In this document: one piece after another, positions 1 through 6,422 of the stretch
How the letters are laid out: every line of letters begins with the position of its first letter
Position numbering within the stretch: the stretch's first letter is position 1
Origin: Legionella longbeachae
GTDB taxonomy: Bacteria > Pseudomonadota > Gammaproteobacteria > Legionellales > Legionellaceae
Assembly (NCBI GenBank): GCA_016191305.1
Contig: JACPOX010000293.1
Span: forward strand, 2,274 to 10,841
DNA: 8,568 nucleotides
Direction of reading: 5' to 3'
Translations under genes and position numbers: made by a program
The notes under the pieces: model-generated
Told to the model about the DNA's origin: nothing
Seen by the model: only the letters and a program-made list of their open reading frames with translations
The model's database searches: none

Positions 1-530
1 AAGTAGCTGGAAAACGTGTGGCAATCATTGGCGCAGGAGGAATTGGTTTTGATGTGGCCGAATTTTTAACCCATGAACATCAGGCCACCAAAGAACAATT
101 TTATAATGAATGGGGTATTGATATATATGGATTAAATCGTGGTGGAATTAAAGTACCTTATATCACTCCAAGCCCACGCGAAGTTTATTTATTGCAACGT
201 AAAAAAGAAAAAATGGGTAAACATCTCGGAAAAACAACGGGTTGGATTCATCGCTCTAGTTTGAAACATAAACAGGTCAAAATGATTTCTGGAGTAACTT
301 ATGATCGCATTGATGACGAAGGCTTGCATGTACACATCAATGAAAAACCAGAGGTTTTGGCAGTAGATACAGTGATTATTTGCGCAGGACAAATGGAATT
401 GACAGAGTTATTAACTCCATTAAAAGAAGCGGGTAAAATTGTTCATTTGGTGGGAGGGGCTTATAAAGCTTTGGAGTTAGATGCACGCCATGCCATTGAT
501 CAAGCTTGTCGTTTGGCGGCACTGATTTGA
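1..530 (+). CDS. fadH: NADPH-dependent 2,4-dienoyl-CoA reductase, C-terminal part (5' end outside window)
   Basis: This is the last 175 codons of a flavin/iron-sulfur 2,4-dienoyl-CoA reductase, which reduces 2,4-dienoyl-CoA with NADPH so that unsaturated fatty acids can pass through beta-oxidation in the cytoplasm. The frame is open from base 3 to a TGA at 528-530, and the GTG at 18 is an internal valine. Near the visible N-terminus is the dinucleotide-binding glycine loop (VAIIGAGGIGFDVAEFL). It is followed by NEWGID, LQRKKEKMGKHLGKTTGWIHR, a VKMISGVTYDRIDDEGLHV stretch, VIICAGQ and a C-terminal LDARHAIDQACRLA. These match, in order, what I remember of the C-terminal third of E. coli FadH, which has about 670 residues; the missing N-terminal part would hold the FMN barrel and the 4Fe-4S cysteines. 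No defect is visible. The next gene, deaD, is 332 bp away, so fadH probably ends its own transcript. Confidence 0.93.
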   Translation, partial: VAGKRVAIIGAGGIGFDVAEFLTHEHQATKEQFYNEWGIDIYGLNRGGIKVPYITPSPREVYLLQRKKEKMGKHLGKTTGWIHRSSLKHKQVKMISGVTYDRIDDEGLHVHINEKPEVLAVDTVIICAGQMELTELLTPLKEAGKIVHLVGGAYKALELDARHAIDQACRLAALI

Positions 531-545
531 AAAATTGGCTTCAAA

Positions 546-624
546 ATGTAGGTTGGGCCCCTGGCCCAACATGAATACTTGCTTGACATAGAGCCCTTCG
601 TTGGGCCCTGGGCCCAACCTACAT
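546..624. repeat. Palindromic repeat doublet (REPIN-like), two units in inverted orientation
   Basis: The outer arms ATGTAGGTTGGGCCC (546-560) and GGGCCCAACCTACAT (610-624) are perfect 15-bp complements. Each arm is also part of its own small palindrome: GTTGGGCC (552-559) with GGCCCAAC (563-570), and GTTGGGCCC (600-608) with GGGCCCAAC (610-618). The structure can therefore fold as one long cruciform or as two hairpins separated by a 29-base spacer (571-599). The same unit recurs as a singlet at 2770-2798. Inverted pairs of short palindromes are the layout of REPIN elements, which are mobilised in trans by RAYT transposases. Assigning this family to that mechanism is inference, because no transposase is present here. 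Confidence 0.85.
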
Positions 625-736
625 TGCTTCGTGTCTTTCGCACTTCTCTCTCTGTAGGGAGTATCCAGACGCCCACTCACTAGCTATAATTTGTGGTCTA
701 CAATGCAACATGGGATGTCGTATAACTTCAGGCTTA

Positions 737-762
737 TGGAAGTGTATTCCACGGTTTTTTTT
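737..762 (+). terminator. Possible weak Rho-independent terminator upstream of deaD
   Basis: A 5-bp stem TGGAA (737-741) and TTCCA (747-751) with a GTGTA loop is followed by CGG and then eight T residues (755-762). The T run is good, but the stem is short and AT-rich. It would stop rightward transcription from fadH just before the presumed deaD promoter. Confidence 0.3.
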
Positions 763-773
763 ATAAATATAGT

Positions 774-803
774 GCATTATTCTGTTTATTTTGTTATTAT
801 ACT
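774..803 (+). promoter_or_regulatory. Possible deaD promoter
   Basis: A TATACT hexamer at 798-803 is one base from the sigma-70 -10 consensus and sits about 60 bp before the deaD start. The -35 position (around 774-779) reads GCATTA, which is poor, so the call rests on the -10 box and the location. Confidence 0.3.
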
Positions 804-862
804 GGTCAATTTTTATGTTACTTAGCCTTTGTTAGGTTACGCACTATTCGATCAGGATCCTT

Positions 863-2590
863 ATGTCTCAAGAAATAACAAACTTCTCATCCTTTAATTT
901 TTCAGATGCTTTAAATAAAGCACTGGAGGATATGAAGTTTACCACTCCATCACCCATTCAAGTACAAACGATCCCTTTATTATTAGAGGGAAGAGATGCT
1001 ATTGCACTTGCGCAAACAGGAACAGGTAAAACTGCAGCTTTTGCATTACCTATTTTGCAAAATCTATCAACTAGTGTACAGGGTACACAGGCTTTAATTT
1101 TGGCTCCTACACGTGAGTTGGCCATTCAAGTTGCCGAACAGTTTGAACTGTTGAGCGCGAATCAACGCGGTACTAGTGTTGCAGTTTTATGTGGTGGCCA
1201 AGAATACGGTCGTCAATTGAAGCAATTACGTGGCGGTGCACAAATAGTCGTTGGAACTCCAGGACGTATCCTGGATCATATCGATAAAGGCACATTGCCT
1301 TTAGAGAATTTGCGTACTTTTATTCTTGATGAAGCAGATGAAATGTTGCGCATGGGTTTTATTGAAGATATTGAAACCATCATGGCAAAACTGCCAGAAA
1401 AGAAACAAATTGGTCTTTTTTCAGCAACTATGCCTCATCGTATACGACAAATTGCCAACACCTATTTGCATAATCCTGCTGCTATTGAAATACGTTCGGA
1501 AACTGCCACTGTAAAAAGTATTGAACAACGCTTCTTATTTGCTTCCGGGCATCAAAAAGCAGACGCTTTATTGCGTGTGCTGGCTGTCGAAGAATATCAA
1601 GGTGTAATTGTATTTGTCCGTACTAAGAGCAGTACTGAAGAAGTTGCAGAAATATTGCAACAACAAGGGCTGCGTGCTATGGCTATTCATGGCGATATTA
1701 CCCAAGCGTTACGTGAACGTATTATTGCTCAATTTAGACAAGGGGCTATAGATATATTAGTCGCTACAGACGTTGCTGCACGAGGCTTGGATGTGGAGCG
1801 GGTCACGCATGTTATTAACTATGATTTACCACATGATAACGAAACTTACGTACATCGAATCGGCAGAACAGGTAGAGCCGGACGTTCTGGAGTAGCTGTT
1901 TTATTTGTAACTCCAAAAGAATCTCGTTTAATTACCAGTATTGAGCGACATACTCGCCAACGTATAGCCAAAGTGACTGTACCTAATGATCATATGATTC
2001 AGACTGCGAGACAACAACGTTTTATGGCAAATATCACTGCGCGTTTGAACCATGAGCATTTGCACTCATACAAACGCATTGTTGAAGAATACATTAAAGA
2101 ACATGAAGCTTCAGCAGTAGATGTGGCAGCAACAATTGCTTTATTGTTAAACAAAGATATGCCTTGGCAAAAAGAACAACTATTACCTAAAGTAGTAACT
2201 GCATCACGCCCAATTAAAGAAGGACGTGGAGAGCGTGGCAATAAATTCGAACGTCCGTTTTCTCGTGGTGATGAGAGAAAAGGTTTTGCTACTGAGAAAA
2301 AGAGTTTTAACAAAGACAGTCGTAAAAAATTTAATAATGAGTCTTCAGTAGAGCAAGATCTATTTCGTATTGATGTAGGTAAAGTTCATGGAGTTAAGCC
2401 CGGTAATATCGTTGGTGCTATTGCTAATGAAGCGGGTTTACAAAGTCGACATATTACTGGTCTTAAAATTCATGATGATCATTCTACTGTGCGTTTGCCC
2501 AAGGACATGTCTAAAGAGGTAATGAGTGATTTAACTAAAGCATGGGTTTGTGGACGTCAACTGAAATTAACCTTAATTGGTAACGCTTGA
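863..2590 (+). CDS. deaD: ATP-dependent DEAD-box RNA helicase DeaD/CsdA
   Basis: This is a cytoplasmic ATP-dependent RNA helicase of the DeaD/CsdA branch; family members unwind RNA during ribosome assembly and mRNA decay, especially in the cold. All superfamily-2 motifs are present in the 575 residues: Q motif (F26 to Q33), AQTGTGKT 50-57, PTRELA 82-87, TPGR 132-135, DEAD 156-159, SAT 187-189, VIVFVRT 248-254, ARGLDV 306-311 and HRIGRTGRAG 331-340. A dimerisation-like helical segment follows (about 375-445), then a basic Arg/Gly/Lys-rich linker (about 449-490), then a DbpA-type RNA-binding domain (about 498-570). That domain separates it from the shorter RhlE and SrmB helicases. The ATG at 863 has an AGGA Shine-Dalgarno at 854-857, five bases upstream. 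The protein is somewhat shorter than E. coli CsdA (about 629 aa), chiefly because it lacks a long basic tail. Nothing looks broken. Confidence 0.96.
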   Translation: MSQEITNFSSFNFSDALNKALEDMKFTTPSPIQVQTIPLLLEGRDAIALAQTGTGKTAAFALPILQNLSTSVQGTQALILAPTRELAIQVAEQFELLSANQRGTSVAVLCGGQEYGRQLKQLRGGAQIVVGTPGRILDHIDKGTLPLENLRTFILDEADEMLRMGFIEDIETIMAKLPEKKQIGLFSATMPHRIRQIANTYLHNPAAIEIRSETATVKSIEQRFLFASGHQKADALLRVLAVEEYQGVIVFVRTKSSTEEVAEILQQQGLRAMAIHGDITQALRERIIAQFRQGAIDILVATDVAARGLDVERVTHVINYDLPHDNETYVHRIGRTGRAGRSGVAVLFVTPKESRLITSIERHTRQRIAKVTVPNDHMIQTARQQRFMANITARLNHEHLHSYKRIVEEYIKEHEASAVDVAATIALLLNKDMPWQKEQLLPKVVTASRPIKEGRGERGNKFERPFSRGDERKGFATEKKSFNKDSRKKFNNESSVEQDLFRIDVGKVHGVKPGNIVGAIANEAGLQSRHITGLKIHDDHSTVRLPKDMSKEVMSDLTKAWVCGRQLKLTLIGNA

Positions 2591-2651
2591 TGTATCCTAA
2601 CTCTATGAAAAACAAATAAAAAATTCATAGAAAATTGATTATGTAAAAAAA

Positions 2652-2681
2652 TTGATTACAATGGATTTTTCATACTATAAT
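2652..2681 (+). promoter_or_regulatory. Sigma-70-like promoter upstream of the nested repeat, pointing to plaA
   Basis: TTGATT at 2652-2657 and a perfect TATAAT at 2676-2681 are separated by 18 bases. Transcription would start near 2688, giving a plaA leader of about 280 nt that contains the whole nested hairpin, or a short non-coding transcript if the hairpin stops the polymerase. No start site evidence is available from sequence alone. Confidence 0.45.
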
Positions 2682-2721
2682 GCATCAGATTTTTAAACGA
2701 GTATGATTTCGAATTGATGTA

Positions 2722-2835
2722 TGGGCATGCCCCCCATTGCCATTAAGTTAAGAAAAAATAGCTTTAAAATGTAGGTTGGGCCAGGGGCCCAGCCTACAAA
2801 ATCCTTAACTTAATGGCAGTGAGCATGACCCCAAC
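2722..2835. repeat. Outer inverted repeat around a GC-rich palindrome
   Basis: The core arms GCCATTAAGTTAAG (2739-2752) and CTTAACTTAATGGC (2804-2817) are perfect 14-bp complements. Beyond them the pairing continues imperfectly outwards: GGGCATGC near 2723-2730 faces GAGCATGACC near 2821-2830. The loop of this AT-rich stem is occupied by the palindrome at 2770-2798, whose sequence is unrelated to the arms. This looks like one dispersed element sitting inside another, or a single compound element. Confidence 0.7.
2770..2798. repeat. Singlet copy of the GC-rich palindromic repeat
   Basis: TGTAGGTTGGGCC (2770-2782) pairs with GGCCCAGCCTACA (2786-2798) around a 3-base AGG loop, with one mismatch that is a G:U wobble in RNA. 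Read on the minus strand it shares GGGCCCCTGGCCCAAC exactly with 555-570. The upstream flanks also agree (GCTTCAAAATG at 538-548 against GCTTTAAAATG at 2761-2771), so the copies are homologous rather than merely similar in composition. Confidence 0.8.
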
Positions 2836-2897
2836 CTATATTTTTCATTTATTTACATTAATCGAGACCCTATTTTTTAAACAATCAAATCAACTCT

Positions 2898-2926
2898 TTG
2901 AAATTCAGTGCAGTAGGCATTATTTA
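2898..2926 (+). promoter_or_regulatory. Possible plaA-proximal promoter
   Basis: TTGAAA at 2898-2903 is a good -35 box and TATTTA at 2921-2926 lies at the ideal 17-base spacing, but it is a poor -10 match. TATAGT at 2925-2930 is a better -10, with a spacer too long at 21 bases. It ends about 40 bp before the plaA start. Confidence 0.3.
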
Positions 2927-2967
2927 TAGTGAGTGCTGCTTTTTTAGGATTATAATTAAGGGTATTC

Positions 2968-3894
2968 ATGAGACTTTTAGCAACTTTAAGTTCTTTTTTA
3001 TTTTCTGGAGTTATTTTCGCAACCCCTCTCCATAATGTAGTTGTATTTGGTGATAGTTTGTCTGATAACGGTAATTTGTATAGAGAGATGAAACATCAAG
3101 TACCGCCATCTCCTCCATATTATGAGGGTCGTTTTTCCAACGGACCTGTCTGGATTGAACATGTCATTGCCTCTTATTTTCCTGAGAATCCTGAAAAACA
3201 TTTGTTAGATTATGCTTATGGTGGTGCAGGTGTTTCGGTGGAAGAAGGAGATGATGAGGTCTTCTACACTTTAAGACGAGAGATCAAAGATTACTTGAAA
3301 AAACATGATGATAAAGCTAGCGAAGACAGTCTTTTCGTTGTGTGGATTGGTTCAAATAACTATCTTGCGTTTCCCCCTGATATGGAAAAAACATTGCAAG
3401 ATGTTAATATGGGGATTAAAAACAGTTTGCAGACCCTAGTAGAAAAAGGCGCAAAGCATATTTTAGTAGTTAATCTGCCAGATTTAGGTCGAACTCCAGC
3501 TGCTATCGAATTCGAGTCCATTGATTCAATGACTATCTTTGCAAAAGAACATAATAAATTACTTAGTATGACGATTGATGATTTTAAGCAACAATACCCG
3601 GATGTAGAGTGGTTACATTATGATTTATATCAAGCATTTGATGAAGTAGTTGAGCATCCACAAGATTATGGTTTTACTAATATTACTGAAACTTGCGTGA
3701 ATTCTGTTGTTGATGAAATAGTTGAACCCACAGTATTAAAAATGGTGGCAACTATTAATTCCAAAAAAAGAGCAGATGCTTGCAGTGGCTTTTTATTCTT
3801 TGATTTAGTTCATCCTACTGGTTTGGCGCATAAAATTTTAGCAGAAAAAGCACAAACGATGTTAGAGGAAGCGGGCGTAGAGTTTTCAGAATAG
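2968..3894 (+). CDS. plaA: Secreted GDSL lysophospholipase A (PlaA family)
   Basis: This GDSL/SGNH hydrolase matches Legionella PlaA, a type II-secreted lysophospholipase A that removes acyl chains from lysophospholipids. Residues 1-18 form a signal peptide (MRLLATLS start, hydrophobic core, likely cleavage after IFA-18). Block I is VFGDSLSDNGN with nucleophile Ser30. A GGAG at 85-88 and GSNN at 128-131 supply the oxyanion-hole glycine and asparagine, and DLVH gives Asp279 and His282. The length of 308 residues is essentially that of L. pneumophila PlaA (about 309). Cys243 and Cys272 bracket a 28-residue segment just before the Asp/His block, as in the PlaA disulfide loop whose cleavage by the zinc protease ProA activates the enzyme. 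The ATG at 2968 has AAGGG at 2958-2962, five bases upstream. It is transcribed alone; its right neighbour djlA converges on it. Confidence 0.9.
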   Translation: MRLLATLSSFLFSGVIFATPLHNVVVFGDSLSDNGNLYREMKHQVPPSPPYYEGRFSNGPVWIEHVIASYFPENPEKHLLDYAYGGAGVSVEEGDDEVFYTLRREIKDYLKKHDDKASEDSLFVVWIGSNNYLAFPPDMEKTLQDVNMGIKNSLQTLVEKGAKHILVVNLPDLGRTPAAIEFESIDSMTIFAKEHNKLLSMTIDDFKQQYPDVEWLHYDLYQAFDEVVEHPQDYGFTNITETCVNSVVDEIVEPTVLKMVATINSKKRADACSGFLFFDLVHPTGLAHKILAEKAQTMLEEAGVEFSE

Positions 3895-3907
3895 ATTTGA
3901 AGCTATA

Positions 3908-3941
3908 GATGGTGCCTCAATTATATTTTGAGTTCACCATC
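3908..3941. terminator. Shared hairpin between convergent plaA and djlA
   Basis: GATGGTG (3908-3914) pairs with CACCATC (3935-3941), and inside it CTCAA (3916-3920) pairs with TTGAG (3928-3932), leaving a 7-base AT-rich loop. The long stem lies 14 bp past the plaA stop, and its right arm covers the last codons and the stop of djlA. Neither side has a strong T run, so it is a plausible but imperfect bidirectional terminator. Confidence 0.5.
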
Positions 3942-4827
3942 CTTTACTAGTGCAAATTAGTTCATACGCTTTAACGATTTTTTGCGTTTTTTCATTTGCA
4001 ATTTTTATCATTTCCTCAGGTAATCCTTGAGAAATGAGTTTATCTGGATGATTACGACTTAATAGCCGTCTATAAGCTCGTTTTACTTCCTGTTTGCTTG
4101 ACTGAGGTGATACTTCTATAAGCGCATAAGCATAATCCAGATTTGTTTTATTTGCTTGATAGCTGTATCTTTTATAGGAGGAATAAGATTCGGATGATGA
4201 GTTAGATTGTTGTGATTGTTGCTTGCTGTTGTTTTCTTGTTCCGATGAATCATTTTTACCAAAATCTTCATAAAATCGATATTGCTTATGGAAGGGCGCA
4301 AAACCCAAATCGGAAAAAATAATATCCAAAATATGAATTTTTTTTGCACTCAGTCCATCAGTTTGAGCAGCACGATATTGAATGTCTACAAATAATCTTA
4401 ACAAGTCTCGATTATCTTTACAGGCTTGTTGCAATTCGGTGAGTACCGCCTTCAAATTGAATTTAAGATGTTTTCCTGCATTAAACAAATGTTTCGCTAA
4501 TTTTTTTTGTTCCTGATTTAGACGCATTTCATTCATGAGCAAACGCGCCGTATTAAGCTCTGCTTCACTTACTCGGCCATCTGCTTTAGCTAGATGGCCC
4601 ATAATAGAAAAAGTTGATTCAAAAAAAATTTTTTGAACGGCTTTACGTTTTTCACTTAAATACAACCAATGGGGATTGGAAAAATAGGTCGATAAACCAC
4701 GATCGAAAAAATTACCAATTAAAAGACCAAACATTGCCCCAATAGATCCAGAAATTAAATAACCAAAAAAAGCACCAATAATTTTCCCCCACCACGTATT
4801 GGTTATAAAGAAGTCCCGATAAGTCAT
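3934..4827 (-). CDS. djlA: DjlA-type membrane-anchored DnaJ-like co-chaperone (TerB plus J domain)
   Basis: The protein is an inner-membrane co-chaperone whose cytoplasmic J domain stimulates the DnaK ATPase. Residues 14-40 form one glycine-rich membrane segment (GKIIGAFFGYLISGSIG and onward) close to the N-terminus, as in E. coli DjlA. Residues about 57-185 are a TerB-like helical domain with the characteristic KADGRVSEAE at 81-90 and a second acidic site, AAQTDG, near 153-158. A Ser/Gln/Asn-rich linker spans about 191-225. The C-terminal J domain (about 229-297) has HPD at 260-262 preceded by the basic helix QEVKRAYRRLLSRN. At 297 residues it is slightly longer than the E. coli protein (271). 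The ATG at 4825-4827 is preceded by GAGGA at 4838-4842 on the minus strand, about 10 bases away. It is divergent from waaA and probably monocistronic. Confidence 0.93.
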   Translation of the reverse strand: MTYRDFFITNTWWGKIIGAFFGYLISGSIGAMFGLLIGNFFDRGLSTYFSNPHWLYLSEKRKAVQKIFFESTFSIMGHLAKADGRVSEAELNTARLLMNEMRLNQEQKKLAKHLFNAGKHLKFNLKAVLTELQQACKDNRDLLRLFVDIQYRAAQTDGLSAKKIHILDIIFSDLGFAPFHKQYRFYEDFGKNDSSEQENNSKQQSQQSNSSSESYSSYKRYSYQANKTNLDYAYALIEVSPQSSKQEVKRAYRRLLSRNHPDKLISQGLPEEMIKIANEKTQKIVKAYELICTSKGW

Positions 4828-5029
4828 TGCAAAGGATTCCTCAAAAATTGACTCATCTATTAGAGCCTATGAATAAATATATATTGAATTATCGTAGTCA
4901 ATATGGCCTATTTCCCAACGTACCGCGAATTAATAGAAGCCAAGGATTTTTTTCTGCCTAGGCTCTGGCTCATTTATCGCTTTATACCACATTTTAAGTA
5001 TATACTGTTGATTTTGGATTTGGTTTTTT
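4828..5029. promoter_or_regulatory. Divergent djlA/waaA intergenic region
   Basis: This 202-bp AT-rich region must hold promoters in both directions. Rightward, TTGACT at 4848-4853 is a good -35 box, but the best -10 at workable spacing (AATAAA, 4872-4877) is weak. Leftward I see TA-rich hexamers without a clear pair. An ATG at 4903 opens an 85-codon frame that runs into waaA out of frame; it has no Shine-Dalgarno and its second half is a waaA shadow, so I do not call it a gene. Confidence 0.4.
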
Positions 5030-6283
5030 ATGCGATTTTTTTACTCTTTATTGATGTATCTACTTACGCCATTTATCTTGATTCGTTTGTGGTGGAAAGG
5101 AAGAAGTTTACCCGCTTACAGAAAACGTATATCCGAACGCTTTTTTCTTGGACGTCATGAATATAAGCCGGTGGATGTGTGGATTCATGCTGTATCTTTA
5201 GGAGAAGTTATTGCTGCCATTCCTTTGATTGATGCGTTGCTCGATAAAAACCGGTCTTTATTTATTACCACCATGACTCCAACTGGCTCGGAACGAGTAC
5301 AAACTCGTTTTGGTTCTAAGGTTCTTCATCAATACTTACCTTATGATCTTCCTGGTGTACTAAAACGTTTTTTTAAACAAATTAAACCGCGTGTAGGTGT
5401 CATTATGGAGACTGAATTATGGCCAAATTTAATTTATCAGGCACGAGAAGCCCAAGTTCCTTTATTGCTTGCTAATGCGCGTATATCGGATGATTCCCTA
5501 CATGGATATAAAAAGATTAAATTCCTGATTAAACCCATATTGAATCAATTTACTGCTATTTTGACGCAGGGAGAAGAGGACGCACAACGTTATATAACTT
5601 TGGGAGCAAGAAAGGAACTTGTACACATCTTAGGGAATATGAAATTTGATTTGCAAACTAATACCATAGACAAACTATGTTTTAGTCAATTAAAAAATCA
5701 TTGGGGAGCTCAGCGGGTTGTTGTTATTGCGGCAAGTACACATGAAAATGAAGAATCACAGATTTTATCGCAATTGAACCGTTTGCAACAGGCAATTCCT
5801 GAAGTGATTTTATTAATTTCCCCACGTCACCCTGAACGTTTTCAAGCAGTTTATGAATTATGCATTCAAGCAGGATTTAAGACTGGATTGCGTTCTAATG
5901 TGAATAGCTTAAATTCGGAAAATGAAATTGTGCTGTTAGATTGTTTGGGAGAGCTTTTAGGTTTCTATCACATTAGTGATTATGCCTTTGTGGGTGGAAG
6001 CCTTGTACCTGTTGGCGGGCATAATGTATTAGAACCTATCGCGATGAATGTTCCTGTATTAACTGGTAATCAGGTTCATAATTTTAAAGCCATTTGCAAT
6101 GACTTACAGACGGCACAAGGTATTTTGTTAGTTCAACAGGCTCATGAAGTTATTGATGGAATCATTAAGTTACATACTGATCTAAAACTCCGTCATCAAA
6201 TGATTCAAAATGCCACTGCTGTTTTTGAAAAGAATAAAGGGGCTGTTATTCGGCATTTAAAGCAAATTGAAAGCGCACTTTGA
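5030..6283 (+). CDS. waaA: 3-deoxy-D-manno-octulosonic acid (Kdo) transferase
   Basis: WaaA (KdtA) transfers Kdo from CMP-Kdo onto the lipid IVA precursor at the cytoplasmic face of the inner membrane, the step joining lipid A to the LPS core. The N-terminal hydrophobic segment (about 4-22, ending in IRLWWKGR) anchors it. It is followed by PAYRKRISERF, VSLGEV with the likely catalytic Glu59, TTMTPTGSERV (about 80-90), METELWPN 126-133, ANARIS 148-153, STHENEES (about 236-243), SPRHPERF 264-271, FVGGSLVPVGGHN 320-332 and LEP 334-336. The order and 417-residue length fit the family (E. coli 425). An in-frame TGA at 5009-5011 rules out a longer form. ATG 5030 aligns with the E. coli start but has almost no Shine-Dalgarno; ATG 5054 is a shorter alternative that would cut into the anchor. 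No other LPS gene is adjacent. Confidence 0.95.
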   Translation: MRFFYSLLMYLLTPFILIRLWWKGRSLPAYRKRISERFFLGRHEYKPVDVWIHAVSLGEVIAAIPLIDALLDKNRSLFITTMTPTGSERVQTRFGSKVLHQYLPYDLPGVLKRFFKQIKPRVGVIMETELWPNLIYQAREAQVPLLLANARISDDSLHGYKKIKFLIKPILNQFTAILTQGEEDAQRYITLGARKELVHILGNMKFDLQTNTIDKLCFSQLKNHWGAQRVVVIAASTHENEESQILSQLNRLQQAIPEVILLISPRHPERFQAVYELCIQAGFKTGLRSNVNSLNSENEIVLLDCLGELLGFYHISDYAFVGGSLVPVGGHNVLEPIAMNVPVLTGNQVHNFKAICNDLQTAQGILLVQQAHEVIDGIIKLHTDLKLRHQMIQNATAVFEKNKGAVIRHLKQIESAL

Positions 6284-6336
6284 TCATATCATCTCGAAAT
6301 GACGGGTTGTATGGGGTTATTTATTGTAAGTGTTCA

Positions 6337-6422
6337 GTGCACCAAGCAAAGCTTGGCTTATCTTGCAGGGTGAAAGTCCTGTCGTAGAAGGGGAACCGAT
6401 CCCACGGGCAATCTACTCAAAC
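6337..6422 (+). mobile_element. Possible 5' relic of a group II intron (domain I-like)
   Basis: The stretch starts with GTGCACC, close to the GUGYG 5' end of group II introns. It then has a tight hairpin CCAAGC-AAA-GCTTGG (6342-6356) and a second one, CAGGG-TGAAAG-TCCTG (6366-6381). The GGGTGAAAGTCC core of the second is a recurrent domain I sequence in bacterial group II introns. It continues with GGGGAACCGATCCC (6390-6403) and then stops where the inverted repeat at 6423 begins. No reverse transcriptase, domain V or 3' boundary is present, so if the call is right this is only about 85 nt of a dead copy. It could instead be part of another structured repeat. Confidence 0.45.

Larger units (their letters stand above)
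531..862. other. Intergenic region between fadH and deaD
   Basis: No credible gene lies here; a leftward open frame across it has no family resemblance and covers the repeat. The first third is filled by the GC-rich palindromic doublet described separately. Bases 625-735 hold nothing I can name. A TATAAT at 685-690 lacks a matching -35 box. The last 100 bases are AT-rich and contain a weak hairpin followed by eight T residues, then a possible deaD promoter, leaving a leader of roughly 55 nt before the deaD start. Confidence 0.6.
2591..2967. other. Intergenic region between deaD and plaA
   Basis: No gene is visible. Just after the deaD stop an 8-bp inverted repeat, TCTATGAA (2602-2609) and TTCATAGA (2624-2631), has a 14-base A-rich loop and no T run, so it is at best a poor terminator. 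Two near-copies of AATTGATTA follow (around 2633-2659). After them come a good sigma-70-like promoter, a nested inverted repeat (2722-2835), a CCAACCTATA at 2831-2840 resembling a decayed end of the GC-rich repeat, and a second, weaker promoter candidate near plaA. Confidence 0.6.

Noticed and set aside
546..624. The fadH-deaD palindrome as a Rho-independent terminator for fadH
   Set aside because: No T run follows either arm and related copies occur elsewhere, so a dispersed repeat explains it better, although it could still slow polymerase.
477..680. Leftward 67-codon open frame across the fadH end and the repeat doublet
   Set aside because: It overlaps the conserved FadH C-terminus and a palindromic repeat, and its residues reflect the repeat rather than a protein family.
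685..690. TATAAT as a deaD promoter
   Set aside because: The sequence 16-18 bases upstream does not resemble a -35 box or an extended -10, and the site is over 170 bp from the gene.
1999..2313. Leftward 104-codon open frame inside deaD
   Set aside because: It is antisense to a well-supported coding region (the helicase linker) and shows no domain.
4903..5160. 85-codon rightward open frame with hydrophobic stretches between djlA and waaA
   Set aside because: It has no Shine-Dalgarno, its last 44 codons are an out-of-frame shadow of waaA, and it matches no family I know.
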